Shown: positions 44,940-63,660 of the stretch, piece by piece
Layout of the letters: each line of letters starts with the position of its first letter
Position numbering within the stretch: the first letter of the stretch is position 1
Assembly: GCA_034190875.2 (NCBI GenBank)
Contig: CM067349.1
Span: 35,043,895 to 35,107,894, forward strand
Source of the DNA: Urechis unicinctus
Lineage: Eukaryota; Annelida; Polychaeta; Xenopneusta; Urechidae
Direction of reading: 5' to 3'
Length of the DNA: 64,000 bases
The notes under the pieces: generated by a model
Databases searched by the model: none
What the model was told of the DNA's origin: nothing
What the model saw: the letters and a program-made list of their open reading frames with translations, nothing else
Position numbers and translations under genes: made by a program

Positions 44940-47900
44940 CGTCATTTAGTGGTTTACTGCGTCGACTTTAGGCCCATAGATTCGGGTTCGGTCCAATGTG
45001 TGAGAACCTGACTGGTTATATCTTGACGCTAATGTTCACATTAATTGACGGATACATCTTTGATAGTTCCAGCTTAGCACCTGAGCCATTGGTTTCATTA
45101 TCGGTCTCATCCAGTAGAAGAGATTGTTCTTGTATTATTGCACAAATATCTGATGACGATTAGGTTTTTCAAACGTGATGAGGCTTGGACAAGTGAGCAG
45201 CAGTCAATTAGCGTCACTAGTGTTCGTCGTTATGTTTGCCTTTATAACCAAGACCGTATGCGAGTATCATTTGCACTAGATTTGTCTCACCGGACAAATG
45301 CACTGGTTCAAAAGGAGTAACGTAAACAAATGAGGTGTGCTTCTAAACTGATGTGCAGGTATATTTTTAAAACGAATTATTATCGCGACTGACATGAGCC
45401 GCGCATATATCAACACCGTGCAAGATTAAAAAGCCATGATAATATGGCCAAGATGATATGGAGTTAAAAACGCATCGTTAAATTGGCGTCCCAGTGTGTA
45501 AGCTATGAACGCCGTTGGTAAAGAAAATATCTTTGTGGGGCACAATGTAATGTGAGCAACTTAGTAGTTGCTTTGTTCAAAGTCAGGTATTTTCCATCCC
45601 TGTCGCCAATACAAATCTGCCAAAAACGAATGAGCGTACGCTAATTTGTTTATCAGTTGAGCTCATGCTCAAGTAATAATGTGTAAGTAGCCGAATGTGT
45701 GATGCCGTTAAATCAAAGGACGAATACATCAAGCACACATATCTTATCCGCCTGTCACTATTCGGTCGGGAATGTTTGGCTTATCTTCACAGTTCAACGG
45801 TTAGTTATTAAGCTGAACCCTATCGACCCACCTAATCTCTTTTATTAAGGGCAACACTTCGTGTGTTGCTATCCATCCTGAAGATGCCATTATCGCGTAT
45901 GCCATTATCGCGTAACAATCCGATAGTAGTAATGCGCGCCGTTTAGTATTGGGTAGGAATAGTGACCTTCAGACGAATAGCTAGTGATCATACCTAATAT
46001 CAGAGTCCGGGACATCAAGGGGTTCAGCAATTTTCTAGTCCAGTCCTGCTGTATTGAAGCGACGAATTATGGACTAGGAAGCGCCAAGGTAACTGCTATC
46101 AAAATAGCATTCTGGCCTGAACTTCACATCGGCAGTTGCACTAAACAATTACAGCTGAACATTATGGCGGCCAGAAAATTCCAGTTCGTCAGAGAGAAAC
46201 GTGCTCGCAAACCACAATACAAGCTCAGCTAAGCACTATGTCATTTGACGGCGAATCGATCGCTTATCACTATTCGGTCGGTAATTTTGTGGCTTATCTT
46301 CACAGTCATTTCGCAAGTTTCAATAAAATATCATATGTACATATATACAGGTGCAATGGTATCTTATTTAAAGCATAATGTGTATGAATCAATCCATAAC
46401 AAAATGCCAAAATAACTTAATGGAACGCAATTACACATGACAGAACAACCATTCAGGATTTGAATCTCGTGCATATGTTACAGTCATCTGCTTTACAGTG
46501 ACTCCCCTAAATGTATGATTCGCAATAGATGACCTTCTGCTCGAGGGGCGTTTCTATTGTCTGTCCAAGTAGCTGTTATTACACACAGAGAGTGTGCTGT
46601 GCGATGTACGATTAGCACTGGCAACGTAGTCTCCTCTCTAAATTTGGCTGACATATACGAACCTATAGAGTGTCTTGCGGTGCTATTTAAATCTCCTTAA
46701 AACCACCACATGGCGCCCGACTAGACCTACCGCATTATTGTCCATCAGACAGTGTATTAAAAGACCATGTCAGTTGTCAACCTGCATAATGAAACTTTGA
46801 TAACATACATAAGTTGACACACTTGTCATCAACGGCACACGAGATGGAAGCAAACAATAGTGTCACCCAAATTTATCAGTCGAACTAGAAGTGAATAGGG
46901 GATAAGGAATTTAGTTCTACTTTAAGATTGATAGAATCAATAGCTGAATGAATAGTGGTCCCTGATGCATAAATACACGCCTAAGGAGTTCACCCAACTA
47001 GCTTTATAGCTGATTCTATATGTGCGTGTATAAGATAACCCCGACATAGCATAACGAAGCAGTCTAATAACATGGAATATAACCAATCTATATAAATGAC
47101 CAAACAGCATGCGGAGCTCATTAACGCAAGAGCTGCTAGCATGCCTACCACATGGTGTGCTTTACATGAACAATTAAATGGTAAAATGCTTCTGATATAT
47201 TCAAGCTGACCGTTGTGAATAGCGCTCTCTGAGGCATGATTATGCACAGCAAACACAATTACAGGAACCATTGAATGTTGTATCCAACCTTTAGATATTT
47301 TTCCGTCTTAGATGCTACGCGGTGCCTTCACATAATTAGTCATACAGTAACTATCTAGAACAGTGCTGAAGTGTATCTTCGTATTGACAACAGGAATGAC
47401 TGTCTTGCGCTTCGCTAGTGTAATTGCCCTATAAAGGTCAAATACTAGCGCCAGCAAATTTCGTCCATTGTATAAGAACGATGTCTGTAGAGAAATATAC
47501 TAGCAATTCATGCTATTTCTATACCAGTCTCAATGGAACAACAGAGCACTTACCAAATATTTTGTATGATGACTGTCATTGTAAACAGATCCAATTTGCA
47601 TTGCCTTTCACTTTTTAGACAGGTTAATGCCAACTGGAATGCTTTTTCGAGTTATTCCGAATGCTGTCAATTGATATAAATGTCTACACAGCCCTACAAG
47701 CTGGCTTGTGTACATGAGAAACAAGATTCGTAAGTGCATGTCCGGAATAAAGCATTGGTCGGCTGAAATCACACAGCCGAAGTAGTGGTCAAATTTATTG
47801 CCGTACAAGTTGTAAGGGCAATAGTAAGCATATTATGGTTTTATAGATGATTCTCGAGTGCAATGTTTTGCGTCTACTTCTCGAGTTTAGCTGCGCCTCA

Positions 47901-48848
47901 GTTTAATATGTGATGATAACCATCGTCAGATGAAAATAAGGAATGGGCGACGTTAATCGCTACAAAGGTCAGACACCAGTCTACCGGTTTTACTTATGGA
48001 CATTATATTCTTTAGTTAGCTTTATACAGAACTCAAGCTTCGCCTTACGAAGTAACTGCACACGATAAGGGTCGTATGCTTGTCTGAAACAACATCCTAC
48101 AGGCGGTAGTTATTACGCAGGTTTACTCGCACGTTATACAATGGTACAATCGCTGACCAAAGTCACTCGACTTAGGTAACCTAGCAGCACACTATTGCTC
48201 ACTCAATGCCAGTAAAAAATTAAGGAAAACATACAAGATACCACTTCTCTGGCAATCTATAGCAAGCATTTAAATGACACCCAACCCGGCAGATGAGGTG
48301 AGAGGGGGGCATGGTATGGTGTATGCCACGATATCAAGTGTCAACGCAAGACTGAAAAGGTACTTCACTCAGCAGTAATATCGTTAAATCAATCCACCAA
48401 TCATCATTCGATTCAATTACATCTGCAAGTATGCTTTATCAGGTCAAGTTAAAAGTACATTTTGCTCCGTGTTTCCAAGCGTTGTGTTACTTAGGCTACG
48501 CGATGCCGACTCGGAAATTAAAGGAGTCCACATAAGTAGGGCACATGAGCTAGACTATACTAAGGTTGGGAAGCAAATCGACCTGTTAAACACCACACCT
48601 TGGGGATGGATTAGATTTGTGATATGTTAACGACAGTTAACGACTGCCCAGATCAGAATACAATATGCGGCGGGGGATAGAATAGGTTGACTGAGTAAGG
48701 TGTAGGTATTCCGCAGGGCCCCTATTAATCAGCCAGTGCGGTAACACTTGGCATTCACCAAACCATTCGGTGAGTGACGAATTGCAGGAAGTTAATATCG
48801 GAATTAACACTTTACACACTGTGTTTAAGGCGATTGAAACGCTGGAAA
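44940..48848 (+). repeat. Segmental duplication block B
   Basis: The block matches 55225-60055 with roughly 80-85% identity by eye. Anchors are TGTGAGAACCTGACTGGTTA near 45000, ATTGGGTAGGAATAGTGACC near 45948, GCTGACATATACGAACCTAT near 46647, CAGACACCAGTCTACCGG near 47970 and GGTAACACTTGGCATTCACC near 48740. It starts just downstream of a long AT-rich tract, as its partner does. No gene was recognised. Short frames at 45984-46232 and 47424-47618 are not conserved in length in the other copy. Confidence 0.9.
44945..45060 (+). repeat. Possible tRNA-like SINE head at left end of block B
   Basis: TTTAGTGGTTTACTGCGTC resembles a tRNA D-arm/A-box, and GATTCGGGTTCGGTCC downstream resembles a T-arm/B-box (GGTTCGANTCC). 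The order and spacing are those of a diverged tRNA. The same sequence, more decayed, is at 55235-55290 in B'. A tRNA-derived SINE is plausible, but the cloverleaf is not intact. Confidence 0.3.
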
Positions 48849-53096
<4,248 letters not shown>

Positions 53097-53534
53097 TCAC
53101 ATATGGTGCGTCAATTACAATTAAATATGATGTACACAGTTAGGGGCTAATTGTCATTTTACGATACATTCAAATGGGTTCAAATGACTGCATCAGTCGT
53201 TTTAAAAAAATTATCTCATTTAACATGGATGGCAAGAAAAATTACTTCCTTGTCGACCAGCTTCTTTGCCTGGCATTACGGATAATATAGATTGGCAGAA
53301 AGTCCTGGTTTTGAATAAATCCACCCATGCTGTTTTTAAAATTTTCAATAGTATGCGCAATATCACAATCCCTGTTATGTACGTGTGGATGCTTGAACGT
53401 TGCATCAGCAATTAGAAAATTGTTGTCAATAGCGCCATCCCCGGACTATCATATTTTATCTTTATAGCTTAGCTTACAATAGGTCTGAACGTCGCTGTTT
53501 CTTCAATACCATACGCTTTGTACGAGTAATTACG

Positions 53535-54150
53535 CGGTAATCGCACTGTCGTGTCGGATGGAAACGTACAAAGCGTTCTGCAAAAAGCTAAACGAGGAGG
53601 TAGCGTTGATCAAAAGCGTTTAATTCAATGTACCCTTAGACAGGAGAGCGTCGTATTGCGATATCACAGTATGCTACTGATATAATGTTTATTATCGGCC
53701 AAGCAAAAAGTTCATCGCTTTGTAGTCGTATTCATCGTTACCTTATATAGTTTGTCTATATAATTATGTAATGGGTCAGCTGGAGATTTCATTAAGAGTT
53801 TAATGACCAATTATTTTGAATTTTCTTTGGTAATTGCTTAAAAAGCCTGGAATTATATGAGGGAATGGGTGGTGGTAATATGGAAGCATTGTTTCGCCAT
53901 TCAGGCTTAAACTGCTTTAGACACCTTTGGTAAATCATCCCATTCTGCTTACCATGGTAAACAGGTGGTAAGACTATAAACAACCCAGCGTCTATATAGT
54001 ACTCTAACGTTGCTAGTCATACGTTGCTCGCTTATACTGTAGCGGGCAACGTCCTATCGTATTAAGCTATGGATAATATCACCCTTGCGACTTAAAATCT
54101 TTCTTGGCGACATTTCTCACGATTCTTCAATATTTCGGATCTTCGCATTC
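53535..54150 (+). repeat. Diverged repeat E, copy 2
   Basis: This is the partner of 22915-23730, in direct orientation. It is shorter by about 200 bases, mostly missing around the equivalent of 23100-23330. No gene was recognised. Confidence 0.65.
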
Positions 54151-54934
54151 CCAGCACCTTGTAACTTAAACATTTGTTAATATCTTACCATAAGCTGATT
54201 TCCTGGTTGCATCAACAGGGTGTTCCCTGAACAATAATCGTGCATTAAAATGTCTCGTAAAAATTATTAAAATTGATTTATACACCATGTGATTCGAACA
54301 TTTTACGCAAGCACAGGCCGGACATGCCAGCTTTAAATAAAAACTTGAGTCATGGTTGCATTTAACAGACGCGCATACAAGTCCGGTTCTGTCGGAATCC
54401 CTGAACTTGTATTGCTTCAGTATTACGGACATTCGACGATGCCTTCTGGCTTGTAGCTTATTTTACGGACCACATTAATGTTATAGTTGTACCACGATTA
54501 ACCATTTTTATGGTTGGGGCAGTGTGATTAATGAGTGTCACTGATGCGAAACATGATAAAATCATAACAGGCGTAGAGACAGCTTCATGATGTGATAGTG
54601 AGTACATTGTACGGGGGAAACGTGTACGCAAGGCAAACATATGCTCTTTAACTGGGTAGTGGCTGGAATGTTTGAAAAAGAAAACGGCTTACGGAGTGTA
54701 AAAGTTAATCATTAGACGAGCAAGGAGTTATCTAGGTAAATATAATAAGCTTTGTTTAGACACGTGCAAGCGTTACCGCACAACTTCGACTTTTGGAAGC
54801 CTAACCTCATCTTTAATAATTACCGCTTGATGCGTCTGATGCCAGGAACAAAATATAAATATGCAATAAACATGCTCTCTTCAATTGAAGCTGTCAATAA
54901 TTGCTGTAGTTGCAGCTGCATCAGCCGTATATGA

Positions 54935-54935
<1 letters not shown>
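54151..54935. other. Unique non-coding stretch
   Basis: No gene, repeat copy or RNA was recognised between repeat E and the AT tract. Confidence 0.5.
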
Positions 54936-55031
<96 letters not shown>

Positions 55032-55036
55032 TTATC

Positions 55037-55083
<47 letters not shown>

Positions 55084-55137
55084 GTATATATACATATGTA
55101 TATATATATATATGTTACATTTATATATATATTTATG

Positions 55138-55169
<32 letters not shown>

Positions 55170-55190
55170 AATATATTTATATATATAAAA
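54936..55190. repeat. AT-rich low-complexity tract before block B'
   Basis: (AT)n with GTATATATATA-type interruptions, ending about 35 bases before block B' begins. A similar tract precedes block B. Confidence 0.93.
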
Positions 55191-57409
55191 AATTATAGTT
55201 GGTTTTCCAACTGAACGGATTTCCGATGCTTTGTGGTTAACTGCGGCGCCTTTCGAGCGCAACATGTGGATTCGGTTCAATGTGTGAGAACCTGACTGGT
55301 TACCTCTTTACTCGAATGATCACATTGATTGACGGATGCATCTTTTAAAGGATATACACCCGAAGAGAGCTGCCAAAAGTATCGCCATCCTCTACATCCA
55401 TCACCTCCACGAAAACTCCTCGTTGTTTGATATTACGGATACCCGCAATAATACTTTAATGTTCCGTTATGCCATATTTGGCGGCTTTAAAAAAAGATCA
55501 GATTTTTCTATGCTAAGATATAAACACACGTAACAGTGTCAGTGTGCTTATTGCCAGGGCGCCGGAATAGAGTACGTCATTTCCAAGGGACATAAATGAG
55601 ACAAATATCTGTATTATTGATTCACCCAATAATTCAATATAATCGAACGTTGCCCAATACCACTGAAGTGGAGCGCTGTTTACTATCTAGCTAAGCGCCA
55701 TATCAGAGCCGAGTAGGATTTAGTCTCACTGACTGTACGATATTGTGACACAGGGCAATTTGTATGACTCTGAAGACGAAATTTTGCTTCCGCTAATAAT
55801 CGCAGATGCCGAAAGCGTTACCCGTCCCTTCTCATGCAACCATAATTGCAAAGTGCATTCCATTAACTGGGTGGGTACGGTTCCAGTTGGCCCTCTACCG
55901 ACGCAAATTATGTTTCTGCAGCTATATATTAATGTTTAGAGAAAACTTAATAACGTTATATATTACTTGTTGCAACATCCAGCTAGAAGAACGCGACTCA
56001 AGAAGAAGAGCTGTCCATCACGAAGATGCCATTATTGCGTATTGACTCTTTTAACAATCCGAAAGTAATTATGCACGGCGTTTTGTATTGGGTAGGAAAA
56101 GTGACCTTCAGACGTATAGCTAGTGATTATACCCAATCTGAGAGTCCGAAAAATCACGGGGTTAAATAATTTTCAAAAACTGTCCTGCAGTATTGAAGCA
56201 ACGACTTGTGGACTAAGAAGCGTCAAGGTAGCTGCTTTCAAAGGAGCAATCTGGCCTGTTTTCGTCAAATAGCTAAGTTTAAGTTTCGGCTTACACTGTT
56301 ACCTTTTCAAAAGTTATTAATTCAAATCAAATATTACACAGAGCTCTGTTGGGCAGAATGTTATGTGAGCAATTTTGTAGCTGCTTTGTTAAAAGTTAGG
56401 TACATTCCATCCCTGTCGCCAAAACGAATGAGCGTAAGCTACTTAGTTTATCAGTTGAGCTGACACGGAGACTTAAATTGTACTTCTGATGCTCAAGTAA
56501 CAATGTTAAGGGAGCCGAATGTGTGATTTCGTTAGTTTGGTCGATAATTTCTAGCTTATCTTTACAGTTTGATATGAAATATCATATGTATATATACAAG
56601 GGCAATTTTATCTTATTTAAGGCCGAAAATTGCGCAGATATGTTGTTGTCTATATATGTGTACGAATCGATCTATGAAAAAACTTAATGGAACGCAATGA
56701 AACATAAAAGCATATCTGCTAGATGACCTTCTGCTCGAATAACGTTTTTATAGCCTGTCCCATTATCTGTAATTACACAGAGATAGTGGTTGTGCGATGT
56801 GCGATTAGCACTGGCAGCGTAGTCTCCTCTCTTAATTTGGCTGACATATACGAACCTATAGAGCATCTTGCGGTGCTATTAAAATCTTACAATAACCACC
56901 GCATGTAGCCCGACTAGAACTACGCATTATTATCCATCTGACAGCGTTTTAAAAGACCATGTCAGTTGTCAACCTGCATAATGAAAGTTCCATAACGGTT
57001 ATAAGTGGACACAATAGTCATCAACGGCGTACGAGATGAAAGAGAAAAAAAGCGTAACCCAAATTTATCAGTCGAACTAGAAATGAATAGGGGATAAGAA
57101 ATTTAGTTTAACTTGAAGATTAATAGAACCAATAGCTGCATAAATACACGCCTAAAGAGTTCACTCAAGTAGCTTCATAGCTGATTCTCTATGTGAGTGT
57201 CTTAGAGAACCCCGACACAGCATAACCAAGTGTCATATGTTATCTAATAACATGGAATATATCCAAACTATATAAATGTCCAAACAGCATACAGAGCTTA
57301 TTAACGCAAGGGCTGCTAGCATGCTTATCACATAGTGAGCTTCACATGAACAATTAAATGGTAAAGCGCTCCAGATATATTATAGCTGTCCGATGTGAAT
57401 AGCGCTCGC

Positions 57410-57868
57410 TCTTTTGATGATTGCGAAAAAAGAAGGATGTCTAAATGGCATTCGATGATATTTGTTAGAGGCGCCAGCTGCATGCTGCACCATATATGAA
57501 TGTCGACTGTGGTAACTGTCTCGAAACCTTCATATTGGCTTTCGTAATGATGCCTTTGTCAGGAGTACGGCATAAACTATTACCAAGGCACGAATTAGTG
57601 TATTTCTCGTCCACTTGTTTCAAAATTACCCACACCAGCAGTATCAGAGGCCATGTCACAATATGCAAAGGTACACAAATCGCGCTATTGCTTGCCAAGC
57701 CACAAGTTATGGATGTGCAGTATTGGATGATGTTCATTAGTGTATTGATACACAAAAATCCGTTCACAGAAAATTGCATATCTATATTATATTACATTTT
57801 AGAGCTTTATGTCATGAAATTAAGTTTTCGAGTTTTGAATGCAGCTCATGCGCTCTCTACAGGCTGAG
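57410..57868. other. Extra sequence in B' with a 123-codon open frame
   Basis: Block B reads from AGCGCTCTCTGAGGCATGAT onward with no interruption. B' has about 455 additional bases at this point. They contain an open frame at 57496-57867 (plus, 123 codons, cysteine-containing) and one on the minus strand at 57465-57779. Neither product is recognisable. The extra sequence may be an insertion, and the frames may be chance. Confidence 0.55.
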
Positions 57869-58139
57869 GCTTGATTATACATTGCCAACAAGAATTACAG
57901 GATCCATTGAATGTTGTATCTAACCTTTAAGTTATTTCTCCGTCTTAGATGCTACGCGGTGCCTTCACATAATTGGTTATACATTAACTAATTAACTATC
58001 TAAAACAGTGCTGAAGTTTATCTTCGTATCGACAACAGGAATGACTGTCTTGCGCTTCTCTAGTGTAATTGCCCTATAAAGGTCAAGTTCTAGCGACACA
58101 AAATTTTGTCCATGGTATAAGAACAATGAAATATACTAG

Positions 58140-58225
58140 TCATCATCATATCCATATTAGTATTTAGGGTGCTGCACTTGTCCCATTCAATGGGGTTGGC
58201 AACCCCAGTAGTAATTCCGGCTATT
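58140..58225. other. Extra B' sequence with a perfect short hairpin
   Basis: About 90 bases are absent from block B (equivalent point near 47505). They include GGGGTTGGCAACCCC at 58192-58206, a 7-base-pair perfect hairpin with a one-base centre. The hairpin suggests a small structured or mobile element, but no target-site duplication is evident. Confidence 0.45.
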
Positions 58226-59387
58226 TCTATACCAGTCTCAATTGAACAACAGAACACTCGCGAAATATTTTGTGGCTGTCATTGTAATCGCATCCAATTT
58301 GCATTGCCTTTCACTTTCTTAACAGATTAATGCTAACTGGAATGCGTTTTCGAGTCATTCCAAATGCTGTCTATTGATATATATATGCCGTTTGACCTAA
58401 ACAGCCTTAAAAGCTTGCTTGCGTACACAAGAAGCGAGATTCGTAAGTGCATGTCTGGATAAAGGCATTGGTCGGTTGAAATCACACGGCCGAAGTAATG
58501 GTCAATCTTATTACCATACAAGTTGTAAATGCTAGAGTAAACATTTATGGCTATAGAGTTAATTCTTGAGTGTACGTTTTTGCGTCTACTTTTTGGGTTT
58601 AGCTGCGCCTCAATTTGATATATGATGAAAACCATGGTCAGTTAAAAGCAACGATTGGGCGCCGTGAATCGCTAAAAAGGTCAGACACCAGTCTACCGGT
58701 TTTACTTATGGCGTTTTATTGGCGATCTATCTTGATTGTCGGCTTGTCATCCTTCAACTGTTTTGCTCTACTCATCTTGGGGAACGAGTCGTTTTGCATT
58801 TTGTGGATTTCTGAACAGTAATATCATTGATAAGGACAAAGACATTCCTGCATCTACTTTGGTCAGATACATGCAAAACATGAATCATTGATGTGGTCTA
58901 TAAGAGTTGCACCTAGCAGACAGAAGTTGTTATCGGAAAAGCCATTGCGTGTCTACTCTATATTAAACATTCGCGAACATACACAAAACTCAAGATTCCA
59001 TGTTTTTTCGCATTCTCTAAATGCATTGCATGGAATGGAGCTAGCAATTAACTTAAGTTATAAAATCGCAGTGAATGTAACTTCATCTATCCAAGAAAAC
59101 ATACTGCTGCCTCTGCCTCTTCTATATCATCAACAATTTCCCGCCCGCATAGTCGTGAAGAAGACCAACAAAAACAAGAGATATGCATATTGAAACAATA
59201 TCAGCGTGTGAATATTCTTCCGCCAGTGCTTTTGCACCCCTTGTGTCCAGCATGTTCTACAACACCGAAATGTAGCGCCTGGCGTAACTATCTCTTTATA
59301 ATGAATTACACGTCCACCAATACCTTCTACTACAAGGGACAATGCTCTGCCCCGGTTTAGCAGATTTCGGCTTAGTTTCTTGAATAA

Positions 59388-59945
59388 TCTAGATTAAAAG
59401 GGGCCCGTTACCTACACCTTACTCAGTCAACCAATTCCATCCCCCGCCGCATATTGTATTCTGATCTGGGCAGTCGTTAACTGCATTTGGACCATAAGCT
59501 CCCGTCATTAGCGCATGGTTGTTGCACTGGATTACTTGCTGCCCGTCCACAAATAGATACAACACGTCTCGAGGAATTATATTCATTAGGATACGTCATT
59601 AGGAGTGTCTTGTAAGCTGTGCTTCCTTCTAACATATCACAAATCTAATCTATCCTCAAGGTGTGGTGTTTAACAGGTCGATTTGCTTCCCACCCTTAGT
59701 ATAGTCTAGCTCATGTGACCTACTTATGTGGACTTTTTAAATTTCTACAAAAGTTCAGTGCCACTAAGCTGGCGAGTCGGCATCTCTGTTTTAGCCTAAG
59801 TAACAGAACGCTTATAAACACGGAGCAAAATGTACTTTTAACTTGACCTTGTAATGCATACTTGCAGATGTTATTGAATTGAATGATGATTGACGGATTG
59901 ATTTAACGATATTACTGCTGAATGAGTACCTTTTCAGTCTTGCGG
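59388..59945 (-). repeat. Inverted sub-block within B'
   Basis: This sequence is the reverse complement of about 48352-48735 in block B. Examples are ACACCTTACTCAGTCAACC against GGTTGACTGAGTAAGGTGT, and GTGTGGTGTTTAACAGGTCG against CGACCTGTTAAACACCACAC. Directly after it, GGTAACACTTGGCATTCACC resumes in the original orientation, so both inversion ends are visible. About 130 bases at 59492-59625 have no counterpart in block B. Confidence 0.9.
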
Positions 59946-60055
59946 TAACACTTGGCATTCACCAAACCATTCGGTGAGTGATGAATTGTAGAAAGTTAAT
60001 ATCGGAATTAACACTTTACACACCGTGCATAAGGCGATTGAAACGCTGGAAACAT

Positions 60056-62863
<2,808 letters not shown>

Positions 62864-63171
62864 ATGCAAATGACGAGCTTAGTGTTTCTTTGTAAAAAAA
62901 ACCCTGAAAATGAATTTATTGATATTCCATTGCGTTTGCAAAATCTACTTAATTAGTGTAATCGAGTTATACTTTAAATGTCTCTCCTTTGTGTGCCAAC
63001 TCTGTCGACATAAGCGATCTCCCCATTTCGCTCATTACATTTTGGGTCACGCCACTTGAGAATGGTGTAATCGTTTGGGATCACAATGAACTTGGGAAGA
63101 CGTGTTTGAACATGTTAGTAAAGATGAAAGGGGTGGTGGTGTGTGAAAGTGAACCATGTGACATGATGTAA
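62864..63171 (+). pseudogene. Broken or partial coding frame upstream of the two intact ORFs
   Basis: Two pieces of apparently coding sequence lie in different frames. The first starts at the ATG at 62864 and runs 30 codons to a TAG at 62954-62956. The second is open from 62962 to the TAA at 63171, about 69 codons, with no ATG until near its end. Both pieces are on the plus strand and directly precede the 123-aa gene. The second ends 55 bases before that gene's start and contains a folded-looking stretch (LITFWVTPLENGVIVWDHNE). The pieces could be one gene broken by a stop and a frame change, two small genes, or the second alone with a non-ATG start (TTG at 62989). An intron is unlikely because the gap is too short. 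No family was recognised. Confidence 0.3.
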
Positions 63172-63186
63172 GGCGTTGCTGAATGC

Positions 63187-63194
63187 TTTATAAA
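63187..63194 (+). promoter_or_regulatory. TATA-like box before the 123-aa ORF
   Basis: TTTATAAA ends 31 bases before the ATG at 63226. With the usual 25-30 base spacing, transcription would begin a few bases before the start codon. Very short leaders are common in compact viral genes. In AT-rich DNA such a match can occur by chance. Confidence 0.25.
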
Positions 63195-63225
63195 GAGCTG
63201 GAAATCAGACCGTTTTTCAATCACT

Positions 63226-63597
63226 ATGGAGTCACCAATACCACTGAGCTCTCGCGTGACCATTCGCGTGTTGAAATGTAAGAATGGAGCTCCATATGTG
63301 AGGTTGGAGGTGGAGCGAGTGAGTAGAAAGCGTTTAATCCCGATTTTCGCCCTGTTATTTGGCCGCCTTGTAAGTGAGGCACCTCGTCTGAAAGATGCAA
63401 ACAAAGTATATTTAGCGGGCGATCAGTACTTGGTCAAGCGTTATTTTGCTGGTCGTCATTTGATTGGCGTTCAGCATTTCAGAGGGGAGGAACGAATACC
63501 TGGTGGTTGGCTAATCACAGAGGCAGAGTTTAATAAGCTATTGAGTGAAGACGTATTGCCCCATATCTGTGAGGCTTTACAGCTACAGGATATATAA
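63226..63597 (+). CDS. Small intronless ORF, candidate PC4-like ssDNA-binding protein
   Basis: The frame runs from ATG to TAA and encodes 123 residues. It is G+C-richer than the flanking AT-rich DNA. Residues about 62-85 read as two amphipathic beta strands joined by a short turn (YLVKRYFAGRHLIGVQHF). A charged loop ending in Gly-Gly follows, then WLITEAEFNKLL and a terminal helix to about residue 118. This order (basic hairpin, loop, 'hydrophobic-x-hydrophobic-T/S-x-x-x-F/W-x-x-L', helix) is that of PC4/p15 coactivator-type ssDNA-binding domains. Residues 11-49 form a second, weaker hairpin-plus-helix. The start follows a TATAAA by 32 bases, leaving a very short leader. It lies 55 bases after a broken frame and 63 bases before another intact frame on the same strand. 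I infer a nucleic-acid-binding protein of a virus-like element. The fold assignment is by eye and moderate at best; the frame being coding is more secure. Confidence 0.6.
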   Translation: MESPIPLSSRVTIRVLKCKNGAPYVRLEVERVSRKRLIPIFALLFGRLVSEAPRLKDANKVYLAGDQYLVKRYFAGRHLIGVQHFRGEERIPGGWLITEAEFNKLLSEDVLPHICEALQLQDI

Positions 63598-63660
63598 CTG
63601 TGAGGTGACAAGTTTTGTGCATCTGCCCACTGGTTGACCACAAGGTGAAAGAAAAGAAAA

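Larger units (their letters stand above)
55225..60055 (+). repeat. Segmental duplication block B', rearranged
   Basis: This is the second copy of block B in direct orientation overall. It contains an inverted sub-block (about 59388-59945), an altered order of the sub-blocks at 55.9-56.6 kb, about 455 extra bases at 57410-57868, and about 90 extra bases at 58140-58225. Unrelated sequence lies at about 58712-59388. No gene was recognised with confidence. Confidence 0.9.

Noticed and set aside
58888-59193. 101-codon plus-strand frame in the B'-specific segment
   Set aside because: No recognisable domain and no conserved counterpart in block B.
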